Below, one piece after another: positions 1 through 9,304 of a stretch of 64,000 bases of DNA. Source of the stretch: Chryseobacterium arthrosphaerae (GTDB taxonomy: Bacteria > Bacteroidota > Bacteroidia > Flavobacteriales > Weeksellaceae); contig NZ_MAYG01000001.1 in NCBI RefSeq assembly GCF_001684965.1, positions 2,666,001 through 2,730,000 on the forward strand, written 5' to 3'. A program made the position numbers and the translations under genes. The notes beneath the pieces were generated by a model, which was not told where the DNA came from, searched no databases, and worked only from the letters and a program-made list of their open reading frames with translations. Numbering within the stretch: position 1 is the first letter of the stretch; the number at the start of each line of letters is the position of its first letter.

Positions 1-788
1 AGATAATTTAAATTATCAAAATAACTCTGTGGTTCTATAATAATCAGGTTAGAAAAGTCTTCTGTTTTGATACCAAAGTCCTGTACCATTTTTCTTGTTC
101 TCGGATGCAAGGCAATGATCACTTTTTCGGGAAGGCTGTTTAAGGCTTTGAAAATTTTTGTAAGTCTTTCAAGATTATCTGTATTATAAGGCCTATGAAT
201 AGTAACGTAATAGTATCCGAAATCAGACTTTTTATCACCGATTTTATTTTCAGCAATAACAAGATTCACCAGATCCTTCATAATATCTCCTACCATAACA
301 GCATCTTTGGAAAGTCCCTCCTGAGAAAGGTTTTCTACAGCAACGTCTGATGTCACAAATAGTTTTGAGGAGATATGATCAGTCAAAATTCTGTTTACCT
401 CTTCTGGCATTTCTTTATTAAAACTTCTCAGTCCTGCCTCTATATGAAATACAGGAATATGTAATTTAACGGCTACCAAAGCTCCGGCCAGAGTAGAATT
501 GGTATCTCCATATACTACTACGCCATCAGGTTTCTCATCAAGAATGATCTTTTCTATATCAATCATCATTTTCCCTGTTTGTTCACCGTGATTCCCACCT
601 CCATTCTGTAAGATATATTGCGGCTTTTTCATATTTAGCTGATCAAAAAATATGGTACTCATATTTTCATCATAATGCTGTCCTGTATGAATGGTGATAA
701 GGTTTATTTTATCTTCAGCTGCTTTTTCAAAAGGAAAATGTTTGATAAACTGAGGTCTCGCTCCAATAATCGCAATTATTTTTTTCAT
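1..788 (-). CDS. wbpI: UDP-GlcNAc 2-epimerase family protein, probable UDP-GlcNAc(3NAc)A 2-epimerase (partial)
   Basis: The reading frame starts at ATG 788 and runs off position 1 after 262 codons, so about the last third is missing. It has the hallmarks of the non-hydrolysing UDP-GlcNAc 2-epimerase family: MKKIIAIIGARPQFIK at the N-terminus, HTGQHYD, YGDTNST, HIEAGLRS and PEEVNR, and an HRPYN motif where WecB proteins usually have HRxEN. WecB converts UDP-GlcNAc to UDP-ManNAc, while WbpI acts on UDP-GlcNAc(3NAc)A. The four preceding genes are wbpA, wbpE, wbpD and wbpB, and only 8 nt separate it from wbpB, so I infer WbpI as the last step to UDP-ManNAc(3NAc)A. A WecB role cannot be excluded from the sequence alone. 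Confidence 0.8.
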   Translation of the reverse strand, partial: MKKIIAIIGARPQFIKHFPFEKAAEDKINLITIHTGQHYDENMSTIFFDQLNMKKPQYILQNGGGNHGEQTGKMMIDIEKIILDEKPDGVVVYGDTNSTLAGALVAVKLHIPVFHIEAGLRSFNKEMPEEVNRILTDHISSKLFVTSDVAVENLSQEGLSKDAVMVGDIMKDLVNLVIAENKIGDKKSDFGYYYVTIHRPYNTDNLERLTKIFKALNSLPEKVIIALHPRTRKMVQDFGIKTEDFSNLIIIEPQSYFDNLNY

Positions 789-796
789 CCTTAATT

Positions 797-1807
797 TTAT
801 TTTAAATGATATATCCTTTCGATAATATCAACAACTTTTAATCCTTCCAAAGCATTAGTTGTAATGGTATTTCTACCTTTTAATACATCCACTACATTTT
901 CAATGATATAATGGTGATTGGCTGCCGAACCTTTATATGCTCCATAGTCATTCCCTGGATTAGTAGGAGGCAACTCTGGCATCACATAGTCTTTAACGTT
1001 ACAAACTTCTACTTTATCCATGTACTGTCCTCCAATCTTTACAGATCCGTTTTCTGCAATAATTGTCATTGAGCTTTCAAGATTTTGGTTCCATACGGAT
1101 GTAGAATAATTTAAAGATCCCATTCCTCCGTTTACAAAATCAAAGCTTATAAACCCGGAATCTTCAAAATCTGTCAGATCTTTATGGTTAAAATCTTCAA
1201 ATTTTGCCTGAATATTAGTTATATCCCCGAATAGCCAGTACATAATATCTATAAAGTGGGAGAACTGGGTAAACAATGTTCCTCCATCCAAATCTTTTTT
1301 ACCATGCCATGATTCAGGCTTGTAATACCTGTCATCACGATTCCAATAACAATTAAGCTGAACCATGAATATTTTACCTAATCTTCCACTTTCTACCATT
1401 TCTTTAATCCATGCAGAAGGCGGGGAATAGCGGTTTTGCATTACAGCAAATACTTGTTTATGCTTATGAAGTGCCTGAAAAATCAATTTTTCAGCATCCT
1501 GCTTATTAAGAGCCATGGGTTTTTCCACAACTACATGTTTCCCAGCATCAATAACTTTGTATGCTTGTTCAAAATGAAATCCATTGGGAGAAGCAATATT
1601 GACTACGTCAATTTCAATACCTGAGTTCAGGAGTTCGTCCAATGATTGGAAAAAAGGGACATTATGGCTTTCAATCCCCAATGTAGATTTCTCTTTTACA
1701 TCTACTAAGGCTACCAATTCACATTCTGCATTTCTGGAGACCATTTCTGCATGTCTTTTCCCGATATGCCCGCAGCCAACAACCGCAAATTTTATTTTTT
1801 CAGACAT
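797..1807 (-). CDS. wbpB: UDP-N-acetyl-2-amino-2-deoxyglucuronate 3-dehydrogenase, Gfo/Idh/MocA family
   Basis: This 336-aa cytosolic protein has an N-terminal Rossmann fold (GCGHIG at 11-16) and the Gfo/Idh/MocA EKP motif (94-96), followed by the WlbA/WbpB-like segment NCYWNRDDRYY (151-161) and GGTLFTQFSHFID with H183 as the likely catalytic histidine. WbpB/WlbA oxidises C3 of UDP-GlcNAcA with tightly bound NAD+, and the family regenerates NAD+ by reducing 2-oxoglutarate to 2-hydroxyglutarate. The product is a 3-keto sugar used by WbpE. The gene is packed between wbpD (10-nt gap) and wbpI (8-nt gap). The assignment rests on the motifs plus the complete set of partner genes. Other Gfo/Idh/MocA substrates are less likely. 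Confidence 0.87.
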   Translation of the reverse strand: MSEKIKFAVVGCGHIGKRHAEMVSRNAECELVALVDVKEKSTLGIESHNVPFFQSLDELLNSGIEIDVVNIASPNGFHFEQAYKVIDAGKHVVVEKPMALNKQDAEKLIFQALHKHKQVFAVMQNRYSPPSAWIKEMVESGRLGKIFMVQLNCYWNRDDRYYKPESWHGKKDLDGGTLFTQFSHFIDIMYWLFGDITNIQAKFEDFNHKDLTDFEDSGFISFDFVNGGMGSLNYSTSVWNQNLESSMTIIAENGSVKIGGQYMDKVEVCNVKDYVMPELPPTNPGNDYGAYKGSAANHHYIIENVVDVLKGRNTITTNALEGLKVVDIIERIYHLK

Positions 1808-1817
1808 CTGTAATTTT

Positions 1818-2390
1818 TTAAATTTTCGAAACTCTATTATTTTCTAATCTGTATTGTTCTTTACTCTCTTCACATATTGCCATTCCCTGTTCATCAAAAT
1901 GAAGGCGATGTCCAAATTCGCTCATCCATCCCATTTGTCGGGCAGGATTACCCACCACCAAGGCATAGTCAGGCACTTCTTTTGTAACTACGGCTCCTGC
2001 TCCTATAAATGCAAAACGACCTATATCATGGCCACAAACAATTGTTGCATTGGCTCCTATAGAAGCCCCTTGCCCTACATGTGTTTTCAGATATTCATTC
2101 TTTCTGTTTACAGCACTTCTTGGATTTATTACATTAGTAAAAACCATAGAGGGCCCTAAAAAAACGTCATCATCACAAGTCACCCCCTCGTAAATAGAAA
2201 CATTGTTTTGAACCTTTACATTCTTACCTAAAATTACTTTAGGCGAGATCACTACATTCTGACCAATATTGCATTTCTCTCCTAAAATACAACCAGGCAT
2301 AATATGCGAAAAGTGCCAGATTTTTGTTCCGGCTCCTATTTGACATCCTTCATCAATAACGGCTGTTTCGTGTGCAAAAAAATCTGACAT
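1818..2390 (-). CDS. wbpD: UDP-2-acetamido-3-amino-2,3-dideoxyglucuronate N-acetyltransferase
   Basis: This 190-aa protein is built almost entirely of left-handed beta-helix hexapeptide repeats (for example IGAGTKIW, IGQNVVIS, LGKNVKVQ, IGANATIV, IGAGAVVT) and ends with the VGNPARQMGW motif typical of sugar-nucleotide N-acetyltransferases. WbpD/WlbB transfers acetyl from acetyl-CoA to the 3-amino group of UDP-GlcNAc(3NH2)A. Asn and His residues in the coils (NRKNEYLKTHVG near 96-107) match the family's active-site region. It follows wbpE by 11 nt in the same operon. Without context it could be another hexapeptide acetyltransferase such as PglD; the flanking wbpE and wbpB make WbpD the best call. 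Confidence 0.87.
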   Translation of the reverse strand: MSDFFAHETAVIDEGCQIGAGTKIWHFSHIMPGCILGEKCNIGQNVVISPKVILGKNVKVQNNVSIYEGVTCDDDVFLGPSMVFTNVINPRSAVNRKNEYLKTHVGQGASIGANATIVCGHDIGRFAFIGAGAVVTKEVPDYALVVGNPARQMGWMSEFGHRLHFDEQGMAICEESKEQYRLENNRVSKI

Positions 2391-2401
2391 ATCTTTTTAT
2401 T

Positions 2402-3526
2402 TTAATTAAAATAGTTCTTAATTTCATCAATAATGACATCCAACACTTCCTGATTGAATTCTGTATGGATGGGTAGAGAAATCACTTCTGAACAAAGTAA
2501 TTCTGTAACCGGAAGTACAAATCCTTCTTCTACATATTGTAAAAAAGCTTCTTGCTTGTAAAGTGGTAAAGGATAATAAACCATACTGGGAATATTTTTT
2601 TCCGCTAGGTATTTCTGCAAACCGTCCCTCATTCCATTTTTTACTCGAATTGTATATTGATGAAATACATGGGTTGAATTTTCTGCTCTTCGAGGGATCT
2701 GAATCTGATCAATACCTTTTAAATTCTGATCATAATAATCTGCCATTTTATTTCTGGCAGCAGAATATTCATCCAGATATTTAAGCTTAACTTTTAATAC
2801 TGCAGCCTGTAAGGTATCCAGTCTAGAGTTACAACCTAATACTTTATGATAATATTTCTTTTCCTGACCATGATTGGCAATCATTCTTATTTTTGATGCT
2901 AATTCATCATTATTGGTCATCAATGCTCCTCCGTCACCATAGCATCCTAGATTTTTTGAAGGAAAGAATGAAGTACATCCAATATCGCCTATGGTTCCCG
3001 TTTTTCTTGTGGTTCCATCAGAAAATGTATAATCTGAGCCAATTGCCTGCGCATTATCTTCTATGACGAAAAGATTATATTTTTTAGCAAACTCAAGAAT
3101 TTTTTCCATATCGGTACTCTGACCGTATAAATGAACCGGAACAATAGCTTTTGTATTGGGAGTAAGATAAGATTCTAATCTCTGAAAATCAATATTGAAA
3201 GTATCTTCATTAACATCTACCATGACAGGCTTCAGTCCTAAAAGTCCAATAACTTCTGCAGTAGCTACGTAAGTAAAAGCCGGGCAAATCACTTCGTCTC
3301 CAGGCTTCAGCTCAAGAGCCATCATCGCAATCTGCAAAGCATCAGTTCCGTTAGCACATGGAATTACATGTTTTACCCCCAGATAATTTTCGAAATTTTG
3401 TTGAAACTCTTTTACTGCAGGACCGTTTATAAATGTTGTATTATCAATAGATTCCTGAATACCGGCATCTATTTCATTCTTTATTTTTTGATATTGACCT
3501 TTAAGATCAACCATTTGGATTTTCAT
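2402..3526 (-). CDS. wbpE: UDP-3-keto-GlcNAcA aminotransferase, DegT/DnrJ/EryC1/StrS family
   Basis: This 374-aa PLP-dependent sugar aminotransferase opens with MVDLKGQYQKIK, has the ANGTDALQIA phosphate-binding segment (58-67), the IEDNAQA cofactor motif with D157, and the PSKNLGCYGDGG motif with the Schiff-base lysine at K191. WbpE/WlbC transfers an amino group from glutamate to C3 of the keto sugar made by WbpB, releasing 2-oxoglutarate, which WbpB in turn reduces. The length is normal for the family. The 41-nt gap to lhgO upstream is the widest inside this part of the operon, but I see no terminator in it. The exact sugar substrate is inferred from operon content. Confidence 0.88.
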   Translation of the reverse strand: MKIQMVDLKGQYQKIKNEIDAGIQESIDNTTFINGPAVKEFQQNFENYLGVKHVIPCANGTDALQIAMMALELKPGDEVICPAFTYVATAEVIGLLGLKPVMVDVNEDTFNIDFQRLESYLTPNTKAIVPVHLYGQSTDMEKILEFAKKYNLFVIEDNAQAIGSDYTFSDGTTRKTGTIGDIGCTSFFPSKNLGCYGDGGALMTNNDELASKIRMIANHGQEKKYYHKVLGCNSRLDTLQAAVLKVKLKYLDEYSAARNKMADYYDQNLKGIDQIQIPRRAENSTHVFHQYTIRVKNGMRDGLQKYLAEKNIPSMVYYPLPLYKQEAFLQYVEEGFVLPVTELLCSEVISLPIHTEFNQEVLDVIIDEIKNYFN

Positions 3527-3567
3527 ATACAGTTTTTATGTTGTGGATATCATTCAGAAATACATAC

Positions 3568-4758
3568 TCAGTTCCCTATTTGCGCACTGATTTTATCTCC
3601 GATAGAGAGACAAGAAGTTGCTGCAGGAGAAGGTGCATTTCTTACATGGATGATATTTCCATTTTTCACGATATCAAAGTCATCAATTAATATACCGTTT
3701 CTATCACAAGCCTGAGCTCTAACTCCTGAACCTCCAGCAATAAGATCTCTTTCTTGTATTTCTGGCAATAATTTTTGTAATGCTTTTGTAAAAGCAGATT
3801 TTGAAAGCGAGCGATGAACTTCACCCATTCCTGTTTTCCCATATTTTGCAACAATTTTTCTAAAACCAGGCCAGGTAAGCGTTTGCATTGTTTCATTAAA
3901 ATCAAAATCAAAGAACTTATATCCTTCTTTTTTAAAAGCCAGCACCGCATTGGGGCCTGCTTCTATGTTCCCATCTATCATTCTTGTAAAATGCACACCC
4001 AAAAAAGGAAAATTAGGATCTGGTACCGGATAAATCAGGTGTTTCACAAGATGCTTTTTCTCATCTTTAATCTTATAATATTCACCTCTGAAAGGAATAA
4101 TGATTACATCATTCTTTTCATTAGTCATTTTTGTTATTTTATCCGAATAAAGACCGGCACAGGAAATCAGTTTTTTGGCTTTAAATTCAGAGTGAATAGT
4201 TTTAATAATGATTTCAGAACTTCTATTGACAATATTCTTTACTTCATGATTAAATTTAACCTCTCCTCCGAGCTCTTCGAAAAGTTCTTTTATTTTCTTT
4301 GCAATACCAGGGTAATCTATAATACCTGTCTGAGGAACTTTAATAGCTCTGACTCCTTCACAATGGGGTTCAATTTCTTGGAATTCTTCCCTGGAAAGAT
4401 ATTGCAAATTTTGAAGTCCGTTTTCTACACCTCTTTTATAGATATTATCCAAAAGAGGGAGCTCTTCCTGTGAAGTGGCAACAATAATCTTACCACAAAG
4501 GTCATATCTGATACCATGTTCTTTGGCAAAGTTAATTATTGAATTATAACCATCGATACAATTCTTTGCCTTAAGACTACCTGGTTTATAATAAATTCCG
4601 CTATGAATTACACCACTGTTATGCCCTGATTGGTGCAGTGAAACGTCATGTTCTTTTTCTAAAACAACAATCTTAGAATCCGGATTTTTAATTTTAACCT
4701 GATAGGCTGTAGCCAGACCTACCAGACCTGCACCAATGATTACAATGTCATAATTCAT
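3568..4758 (-). CDS. lhgO: L-2-hydroxyglutarate oxidase/dehydrogenase, FAD-dependent
   Basis: This 396-aa flavoprotein has an N-terminal dinucleotide motif (GAGLVG, 9-14), the LhgO/L2HGDH-type segment HQSGHNSGVIHSGIYY (42-57), a GVRAQ segment and a C-terminal FAD-contact region ending NAPSPAATSCLSIG. The family oxidises L-2-hydroxyglutarate to 2-oxoglutarate and passes electrons to oxygen or the quinone pool. It starts only 7 nt after wbpA and precedes wbpE, so it is translated within the UDP-ManNAc(3NAc)A operon. WbpB produces 2-hydroxyglutarate as by-product, which gives this enzyme a clear task here (see findings). The family assignment is strong; the link to WbpB is inference. A generic DAO-family oxidase is the main alternative. 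Confidence 0.88.
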   Translation of the reverse strand: MNYDIVIIGAGLVGLATAYQVKIKNPDSKIVVLEKEHDVSLHQSGHNSGVIHSGIYYKPGSLKAKNCIDGYNSIINFAKEHGIRYDLCGKIIVATSQEELPLLDNIYKRGVENGLQNLQYLSREEFQEIEPHCEGVRAIKVPQTGIIDYPGIAKKIKELFEELGGEVKFNHEVKNIVNRSSEIIIKTIHSEFKAKKLISCAGLYSDKITKMTNEKNDVIIIPFRGEYYKIKDEKKHLVKHLIYPVPDPNFPFLGVHFTRMIDGNIEAGPNAVLAFKKEGYKFFDFDFNETMQTLTWPGFRKIVAKYGKTGMGEVHRSLSKSAFTKALQKLLPEIQERDLIAGGSGVRAQACDRNGILIDDFDIVKNGNIIHVRNAPSPAATSCLSIGDKISAQIGN

Positions 4759-4765
4759 TTGTCTG

Positions 4766-6058
4766 TTATAATCTTGCGTCTACTAAATTTCTGTCTAAGC
4801 ATGCTTTAGTATCAAAAACTACAGCATTATCTTTTTTCAGTGTGTTAAGATCCATTTCAAGGAACTCATTATGTGATACAGCAATAATAAGCGAATCATA
4901 TTTTTTACCATCCTGAAGTTTTTCAAGGATTTCAATTCCATATTCATGTTTCACTTCTTCCTTACTTGCCCATGGATCGTAGATATCTACATGGATGCCG
5001 TAGTCAACAAGTTCGTTATAAATATCAACTACTTTTGTATTTCTAACATCCGGACAATTTTCTTTGAATGTAACTCCTAATATAAGGGCATTAGAATCTT
5101 TAATAATCCCTCCTTTCGCAATAAGTAATTTTACCACTTTAGAAGCTACAAATTTTGCAATAGAATCATTCACTCTTCTTCCAGATAATATAACATCAGG
5201 ATGATATCCCAATTGTTCTGCTTTGTGAGCCAAATAGTAAGGATCTACAGAAATACAGTGCCCACCTACTAATCCGGGTTTATATTTAAGAAAATTGTAT
5301 TTTGTTCCCGCAGCTTCCAATACATCATTAGTATCAATACCCACTCTGTCAAAGATCAAAGCCAACTCGTTCACAAAAGAAATATTAACATCCCTTTGTG
5401 CATTCTCAATGGCCTTGGAAGCTTCTGCTACTTTAATACTAGGTGCTTTATGTGTGCCTGCTGTAATAATTGTTTTATACAACTGATCAACTTCTTCCGC
5501 AATATTTTCAGTAGAACCGGAAGTTACTTTTTTTACACTGGTAAGCGTATTTACTTTATCTCCCGGGTTAATTCTTTCAGGTGAATATCCTACAAAGAAA
5601 TCTTCATTAAATGTAAGTCCTGAGTATTTCTCAAGAACAGGAACACACTCTTCTTCTGTACATCCGGGAAAGACAGTTGACTCATAAATAATGATATCCC
5701 CTTTCTTAATAATTTCTCCCAGCATTTTTGATGCTGAAATCAACGGATTTAAATCCGGAGCATTATATTTATCAATAGGGGTCGGTACGGTAACAATGTA
5801 TACATTAGCCTTTGCAATGTCAGCTAACTGACTTGTAGCAACATATCCTATTTTACCTTCTGATTCTTTATATTTTTTTAAGCCTTCATTAAGTTTATCA
5901 ATATCTGCCTCAAGTGTTATATCTAGACCATTATTAAGCTGGTCTACACGCTGAGCATTTATATCAAAACCTAATACAGGATAATGATTTGCAAATTCAA
6001 GAGATAATGGCAAACCAACATAGCCTTGCCCAATAACTGCTATTGTGTATAATTTCAT
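4766..6058 (-). CDS. wbpA: UDP-N-acetyl-D-glucosamine 6-dehydrogenase (WbpA/TviB type)
   Basis: This 430-aa protein belongs to the UDP-glucose/GDP-mannose dehydrogenase family. The Rossmann motif is VIGQGYVGLP (8-17), the substrate-linked segment ESTVFPGCTEEEC lies at 126-138, and the catalytic cysteine is C268 in GGHCISVDPYYL. The AEASKAIENAQRDVNISFVNEL block (211-232) is typical of the WbpA/WbpO/TviB subgroup acting on UDP-HexNAc, not of UDP-glucose dehydrogenases. It converts UDP-GlcNAc to UDP-GlcNAcA with two NAD+, the first step of the pathway encoded by the following genes. It lies just downstream of wzc (3-nt gap). A UDP-GalNAc dehydrogenase role is possible but fits the neighbours less well. 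Confidence 0.88.
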   Translation of the reverse strand: MKLYTIAVIGQGYVGLPLSLEFANHYPVLGFDINAQRVDQLNNGLDITLEADIDKLNEGLKKYKESEGKIGYVATSQLADIAKANVYIVTVPTPIDKYNAPDLNPLISASKMLGEIIKKGDIIIYESTVFPGCTEEECVPVLEKYSGLTFNEDFFVGYSPERINPGDKVNTLTSVKKVTSGSTENIAEEVDQLYKTIITAGTHKAPSIKVAEASKAIENAQRDVNISFVNELALIFDRVGIDTNDVLEAAGTKYNFLKYKPGLVGGHCISVDPYYLAHKAEQLGYHPDVILSGRRVNDSIAKFVASKVVKLLIAKGGIIKDSNALILGVTFKENCPDVRNTKVVDIYNELVDYGIHVDIYDPWASKEEVKHEYGIEILEKLQDGKKYDSLIIAVSHNEFLEMDLNTLKKDNAVVFDTKACLDRNLVDARL

Positions 6059-6061
6059 ATT

Positions 6062-8437
6062 TTATAATCTGTCTTTTATTTTTTCCAACCAGTTTTTTTC
6101 TTTTGTTCCATAACCATAGCCATATTTATTACCATAGCCAAAATAGTTTTTATTTACATCATTGATAACAAAACCAACATTCTTGATTTTCTTCTGACTG
6201 ATATTTGTATTGGCAAAATCCACAAGGGTTTTCTCTGTATATTTGGATCTGGTAACATACAATGTCACATCCGCATAATCAGCTATAAGTAATGTATCGG
6301 TAACCAACATTAATGGCGCAGTATCTAAAATAATGTAATCATACTGAACCTCTAATCCTTTTAACAATATTTCAAACCTTCCATTAGAAAGTAATTCCGT
6401 AGGATTGGGCGGGATCATTCCTGAATAAATTACATCCAGATGAGGATTAAAAGAAGAGGTATGAATAATACTCTCTAACTGAGTATCATCAGAGTATAAA
6501 AACTCGGTAAGACCACTGAGTCCTTTTCTCGCAGGATTATATCTCTGTAACTGAGGATTTCGTATATCTGCACCAATGATAATGACTTTCTTTTTCGGTG
6601 TTGCCATGGTAAGGGCAAGGTTTACAGAAACAAAGGTTTTTCCTTCCCCTTTTACTGTAGAAGTTACATATATCTTTTTCCCACCATTTCTCTTAGGCAG
6701 CATATAGTTCATATTTGTAATCATAATCCTGAAAGCTTCAGCCATAGGAGAAAGATCATTGGTTTGAATCAGATCATGATCTCCTTTTTCAAGACTAGGA
6801 ATCTCACCAATAACTGGTGTATTAGATGAATTCTCCAAATCATGTTTTGTACGAATTTTGTTGTTCAATAATTCGCCTAAGTATACGATGATAAATGGAA
6901 TAAGTAGCCCTACTAAAAGTGCAGATAAAAGAACGAAATTTCTTTTTGGCGCTACCGGACCAGTGGTATAGGCTGCATCTAAAATTTTAGCTTTCGGTGC
7001 AGTAATTGACTCGGCAATTGCAGTTTCCTCTCTTTTTTGTAATAAGAGAATATATAAATTTTCTTTGATTTGTTGCTTCCTCTCTATTCCTCTGAATATT
7101 TTTTCGATAGATGGAAGTTTTGAAATTTTATCTGAAATTTTATTTTGCTCACCCAAATATTCATTTCTTGCAAGCTCTAATCCAGCCTTGCTCCTTTGAA
7201 GACTTTGTATAACGGATGAACGCATAGAGTTTATCTGTCTTGTAACATCAATAACTGCCGGGTTTTCTGGAGTTGCTGATTCCAATAATCGACTTCTTTG
7301 AGCAATAAGCTGATTATAAACTGATATTTCAGAACCTGCTTCTGCATTATTTAATCCGACATTCACAGGAAGTACCTGGTATTGTCCTTGTTTAGATACA
7401 AATCCTAGCAATGAGTTTGTTAATTCCAATTGGGCGTCAAGCTCTAATTGTTTTGATCTTGCAGCAGCTGCACCTTCAAGGCTTATTTTTGCTTCTACTT
7501 CTATATCTGAAAGGTTATTTTTTGATTTGAAACCTTCTTTTTCATTTTCTACCTGGCCAAGTTCTACAGAAAGTTTAGCAATCCTGTCTTCAATAAAATC
7601 TAATGTTTTCTTTGATTCAGAATTTTTATCTGTGATAGCATCATAATTATAGGCTGTAATCAGATCATTAATAATATCCTGTGCTTTATCAATCTGAGGA
7701 TATCTCATCATTAATCTAAGAACTGTTGCATCTTTATTTACAAAATTCACATTCAACCCTCCTAATAATCCACCTACTTTTGCATCTACAGAAGCAATAT
7801 CAAGAATAAGATTATTGTAGTCTATTCCAGGTAATGCCTTAGGGTCAAAGTTTTTATTTTTAGTAATGATGATATTGGCAAAAGGCAAGCCTATTGTTTT
7901 TCCAAACCCTGTTACTATTTCTTTTTTGGATTTACCTACATTCAATGTAAGTTTATCTTTATTAATATTCAACTTAACAGGATCTCTTGTTGGGCTGGGC
8001 TTATCATTAATAACAGTTACAATAATCGGAGATGTTTCTTTGTAAAGTTCTATATTGGTAAATTTACCTTCTCCAAAAATATTCGTTTGAAGGTTTTTCT
8101 TAATAACAACCTCTTTCATCAAACGTTTAGACTTCAGGATTTCTATCTCATTAGCAATACTATTGGTTTTAAGACCTCCAAATGTACTTAAATCCGGAAG
8201 TATACCCAATTCGTTACTGGATGGAGTTGAATTATTACTTGCGTCTTTAATAAGAATTGTAGACTGTACATTGTATACAGTTGTCATATATTTAAGTGAA
8301 ACAAAACCTATAACAAGAGCTGCTATTGCAAAACCTACAAACAAAGGCCATTTCCTTAAATACGGCTTAATTATTTCGTTAATTTTAATGTTATTATTTT
8401 CCGACTCGAAAAACTGTGAAGAATTTTGATTATCCAT
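6062..8437 (-). CDS. Wzc-like polysaccharide co-polymerase with BY-kinase domain
   Basis: I start this 791-aa inner-membrane protein at ATG 8437; a TTG codon immediately upstream could extend it by one residue. Order of parts: TM helix about 32-49, a large periplasmic Wzz/GNVR region with helical stretches around 280-470, TM helix about 500-520, then a cytoplasmic bacterial tyrosine kinase domain. The kinase has Walker A GEGKT (597-601), Walker A' IIGADIRNP near 618-628 and Walker B YIILD (701-705). The C-terminus carries a tyrosine cluster ([13 protein letters not shown], 765-777) suited to autophosphorylation. Such proteins set chain length and couple polymerisation to export with the Wza partner encoded just upstream (7-nt gap). 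Confidence 0.92.
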   Translation of the reverse strand: MDNQNSSQFFESENNNIKINEIIKPYLRKWPLFVGFAIAALVIGFVSLKYMTTVYNVQSTILIKDASNNSTPSSNELGILPDLSTFGGLKTNSIANEIEILKSKRLMKEVVIKKNLQTNIFGEGKFTNIELYKETSPIIVTVINDKPSPTRDPVKLNINKDKLTLNVGKSKKEIVTGFGKTIGLPFANIIITKNKNFDPKALPGIDYNNLILDIASVDAKVGGLLGGLNVNFVNKDATVLRLMMRYPQIDKAQDIINDLITAYNYDAITDKNSESKKTLDFIEDRIAKLSVELGQVENEKEGFKSKNNLSDIEVEAKISLEGAAAARSKQLELDAQLELTNSLLGFVSKQGQYQVLPVNVGLNNAEAGSEISVYNQLIAQRSRLLESATPENPAVIDVTRQINSMRSSVIQSLQRSKAGLELARNEYLGEQNKISDKISKLPSIEKIFRGIERKQQIKENLYILLLQKREETAIAESITAPKAKILDAAYTTGPVAPKRNFVLLSALLVGLLIPFIIVYLGELLNNKIRTKHDLENSSNTPVIGEIPSLEKGDHDLIQTNDLSPMAEAFRIMITNMNYMLPKRNGGKKIYVTSTVKGEGKTFVSVNLALTMATPKKKVIIIGADIRNPQLQRYNPARKGLSGLTEFLYSDDTQLESIIHTSSFNPHLDVIYSGMIPPNPTELLSNGRFEILLKGLEVQYDYIILDTAPLMLVTDTLLIADYADVTLYVTRSKYTEKTLVDFANTNISQKKIKNVGFVINDVNKNYFGYGNKYGYGYGTKEKNWLEKIKDRL

Positions 8438-8444
8438 CAATCTT

Positions 8445-9266
8445 TTATTTCTTATTAAATAAACTAAATACTAATGCGATGGCAGTAACACCAATCGAAA
8501 TTGCCGTCAAGTAAAGTCCTGTATTGGGGTTTTGTTTTGCTGTAACGTCTTTTGTGTTGTTAGAAGCAACAATGATGGCATCTCCCTGCTTTAAATTATA
8601 AAAAGGAGAGTTAATAAGATTAGCATCTTGAAGATTGATTCGTCCGTGAGTAACTGTTCCATTCTCTGTTCTTATAATAAGAACCTGGTCTCTTTTCCCA
8701 TACATCGTCAAATCTCCAGCCATTCCTAATGCATTAAGAATAGTTCCTTGTCCGTTTGATATAAAATAGTCTCCCTGACGGTTTACCTCTCCTAATACAG
8801 TAACTTTAAAGTTGGCTAAACGAACATTCACTGTAGGGTTAATAACATATTTAGTCATTTTCCCTCTCAATTCATCTTTAAACTCGGTTAATGACTTATC
8901 TTTTGTATTTATTTTTCCTAAAATCGGAAAATCAATATTTCCATCTGCATCTACAATATAAGTAGGTCCTGTAATCACACTTACTCCTTGGCTGGGAGTA
9001 TTTCCTCCTGCACTGGTATTAGTCTGGATAGATTCTGATGAAGAATAATTTTGGTTAAAAGGTTTTACAACATCCATATCTTTTGCTGTAATCAAAATAA
9101 CAAGCTGATCTCCTACTTGAATCGTATTATTAGAATTTTTAGCCGATGCATCTATAGCCACTTGTTCTATATTTTGCATATAGTTCAATTCATTTTTAGC
9201 ACTAGGATTTACTTTACAGGAAACCAATAAAGAAATCAATGCTATTGCTAATATTTTTCCTTTCAT
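8445..9266 (-). CDS. Wza-like polysaccharide export lipoprotein (Poly_export and SLBB domains)
   Basis: This 273-aa lipoprotein has a lipobox LLVSC with the modified cysteine at about residue 17, a Poly_export domain (roughly 45-155, with GQVILVQ-like strands and FPILGKI), one SLBB domain ([16 protein letters not shown] onward) and a hydrophobic C-terminal helix (about 252-270) ending FNKK. E. coli Wza is longer, so this is the short flavobacterial form. It should form the outer-membrane exit channel for the polysaccharide and dock with the Wzc-like protein encoded next. The upstream 38-nt gap contains a -7-like box (9284-9291), so it may have its own promoter besides read-through from the dehydratase gene. 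Confidence 0.9.
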   Translation of the reverse strand: MKGKILAIALISLLVSCKVNPSAKNELNYMQNIEQVAIDASAKNSNNTIQVGDQLVILITAKDMDVVKPFNQNYSSSESIQTNTSAGGNTPSQGVSVITGPTYIVDADGNIDFPILGKINTKDKSLTEFKDELRGKMTKYVINPTVNVRLANFKVTVLGEVNRQGDYFISNGQGTILNALGMAGDLTMYGKRDQVLIIRTENGTVTHGRINLQDANLINSPFYNLKQGDAIIVASNNTKDVTAKQNPNTGLYLTAISIGVTAIALVFSLFNKK

Positions 9267-9283
9267 TATATTTTTAAATTGTG

Positions 9284-9291
9284 CAAATATA
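9284..9291 (-). promoter_or_regulatory. -7 promoter box (TATATTTG) before the wza-like gene
   Basis: The minus strand reads TATATTTG, an exact match to the Bacteroidota TAnnTTTG box, 18 nt before the ATG of the export lipoprotein. I found no TTG at the usual -33 spacing and the leader would be only about 11 nt, so this is a tentative internal promoter. Confidence 0.35.
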
Positions 9292-9304
9292 CATTTATAT
9301 TTTA

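Noticed and set aside
3814..4473. Open frame of 219 codons on the plus strand
   Set aside because: It lies fully antisense to lhgO, has no family motif and reads as reversed coding sequence rich in Phe/Ser/Ile.
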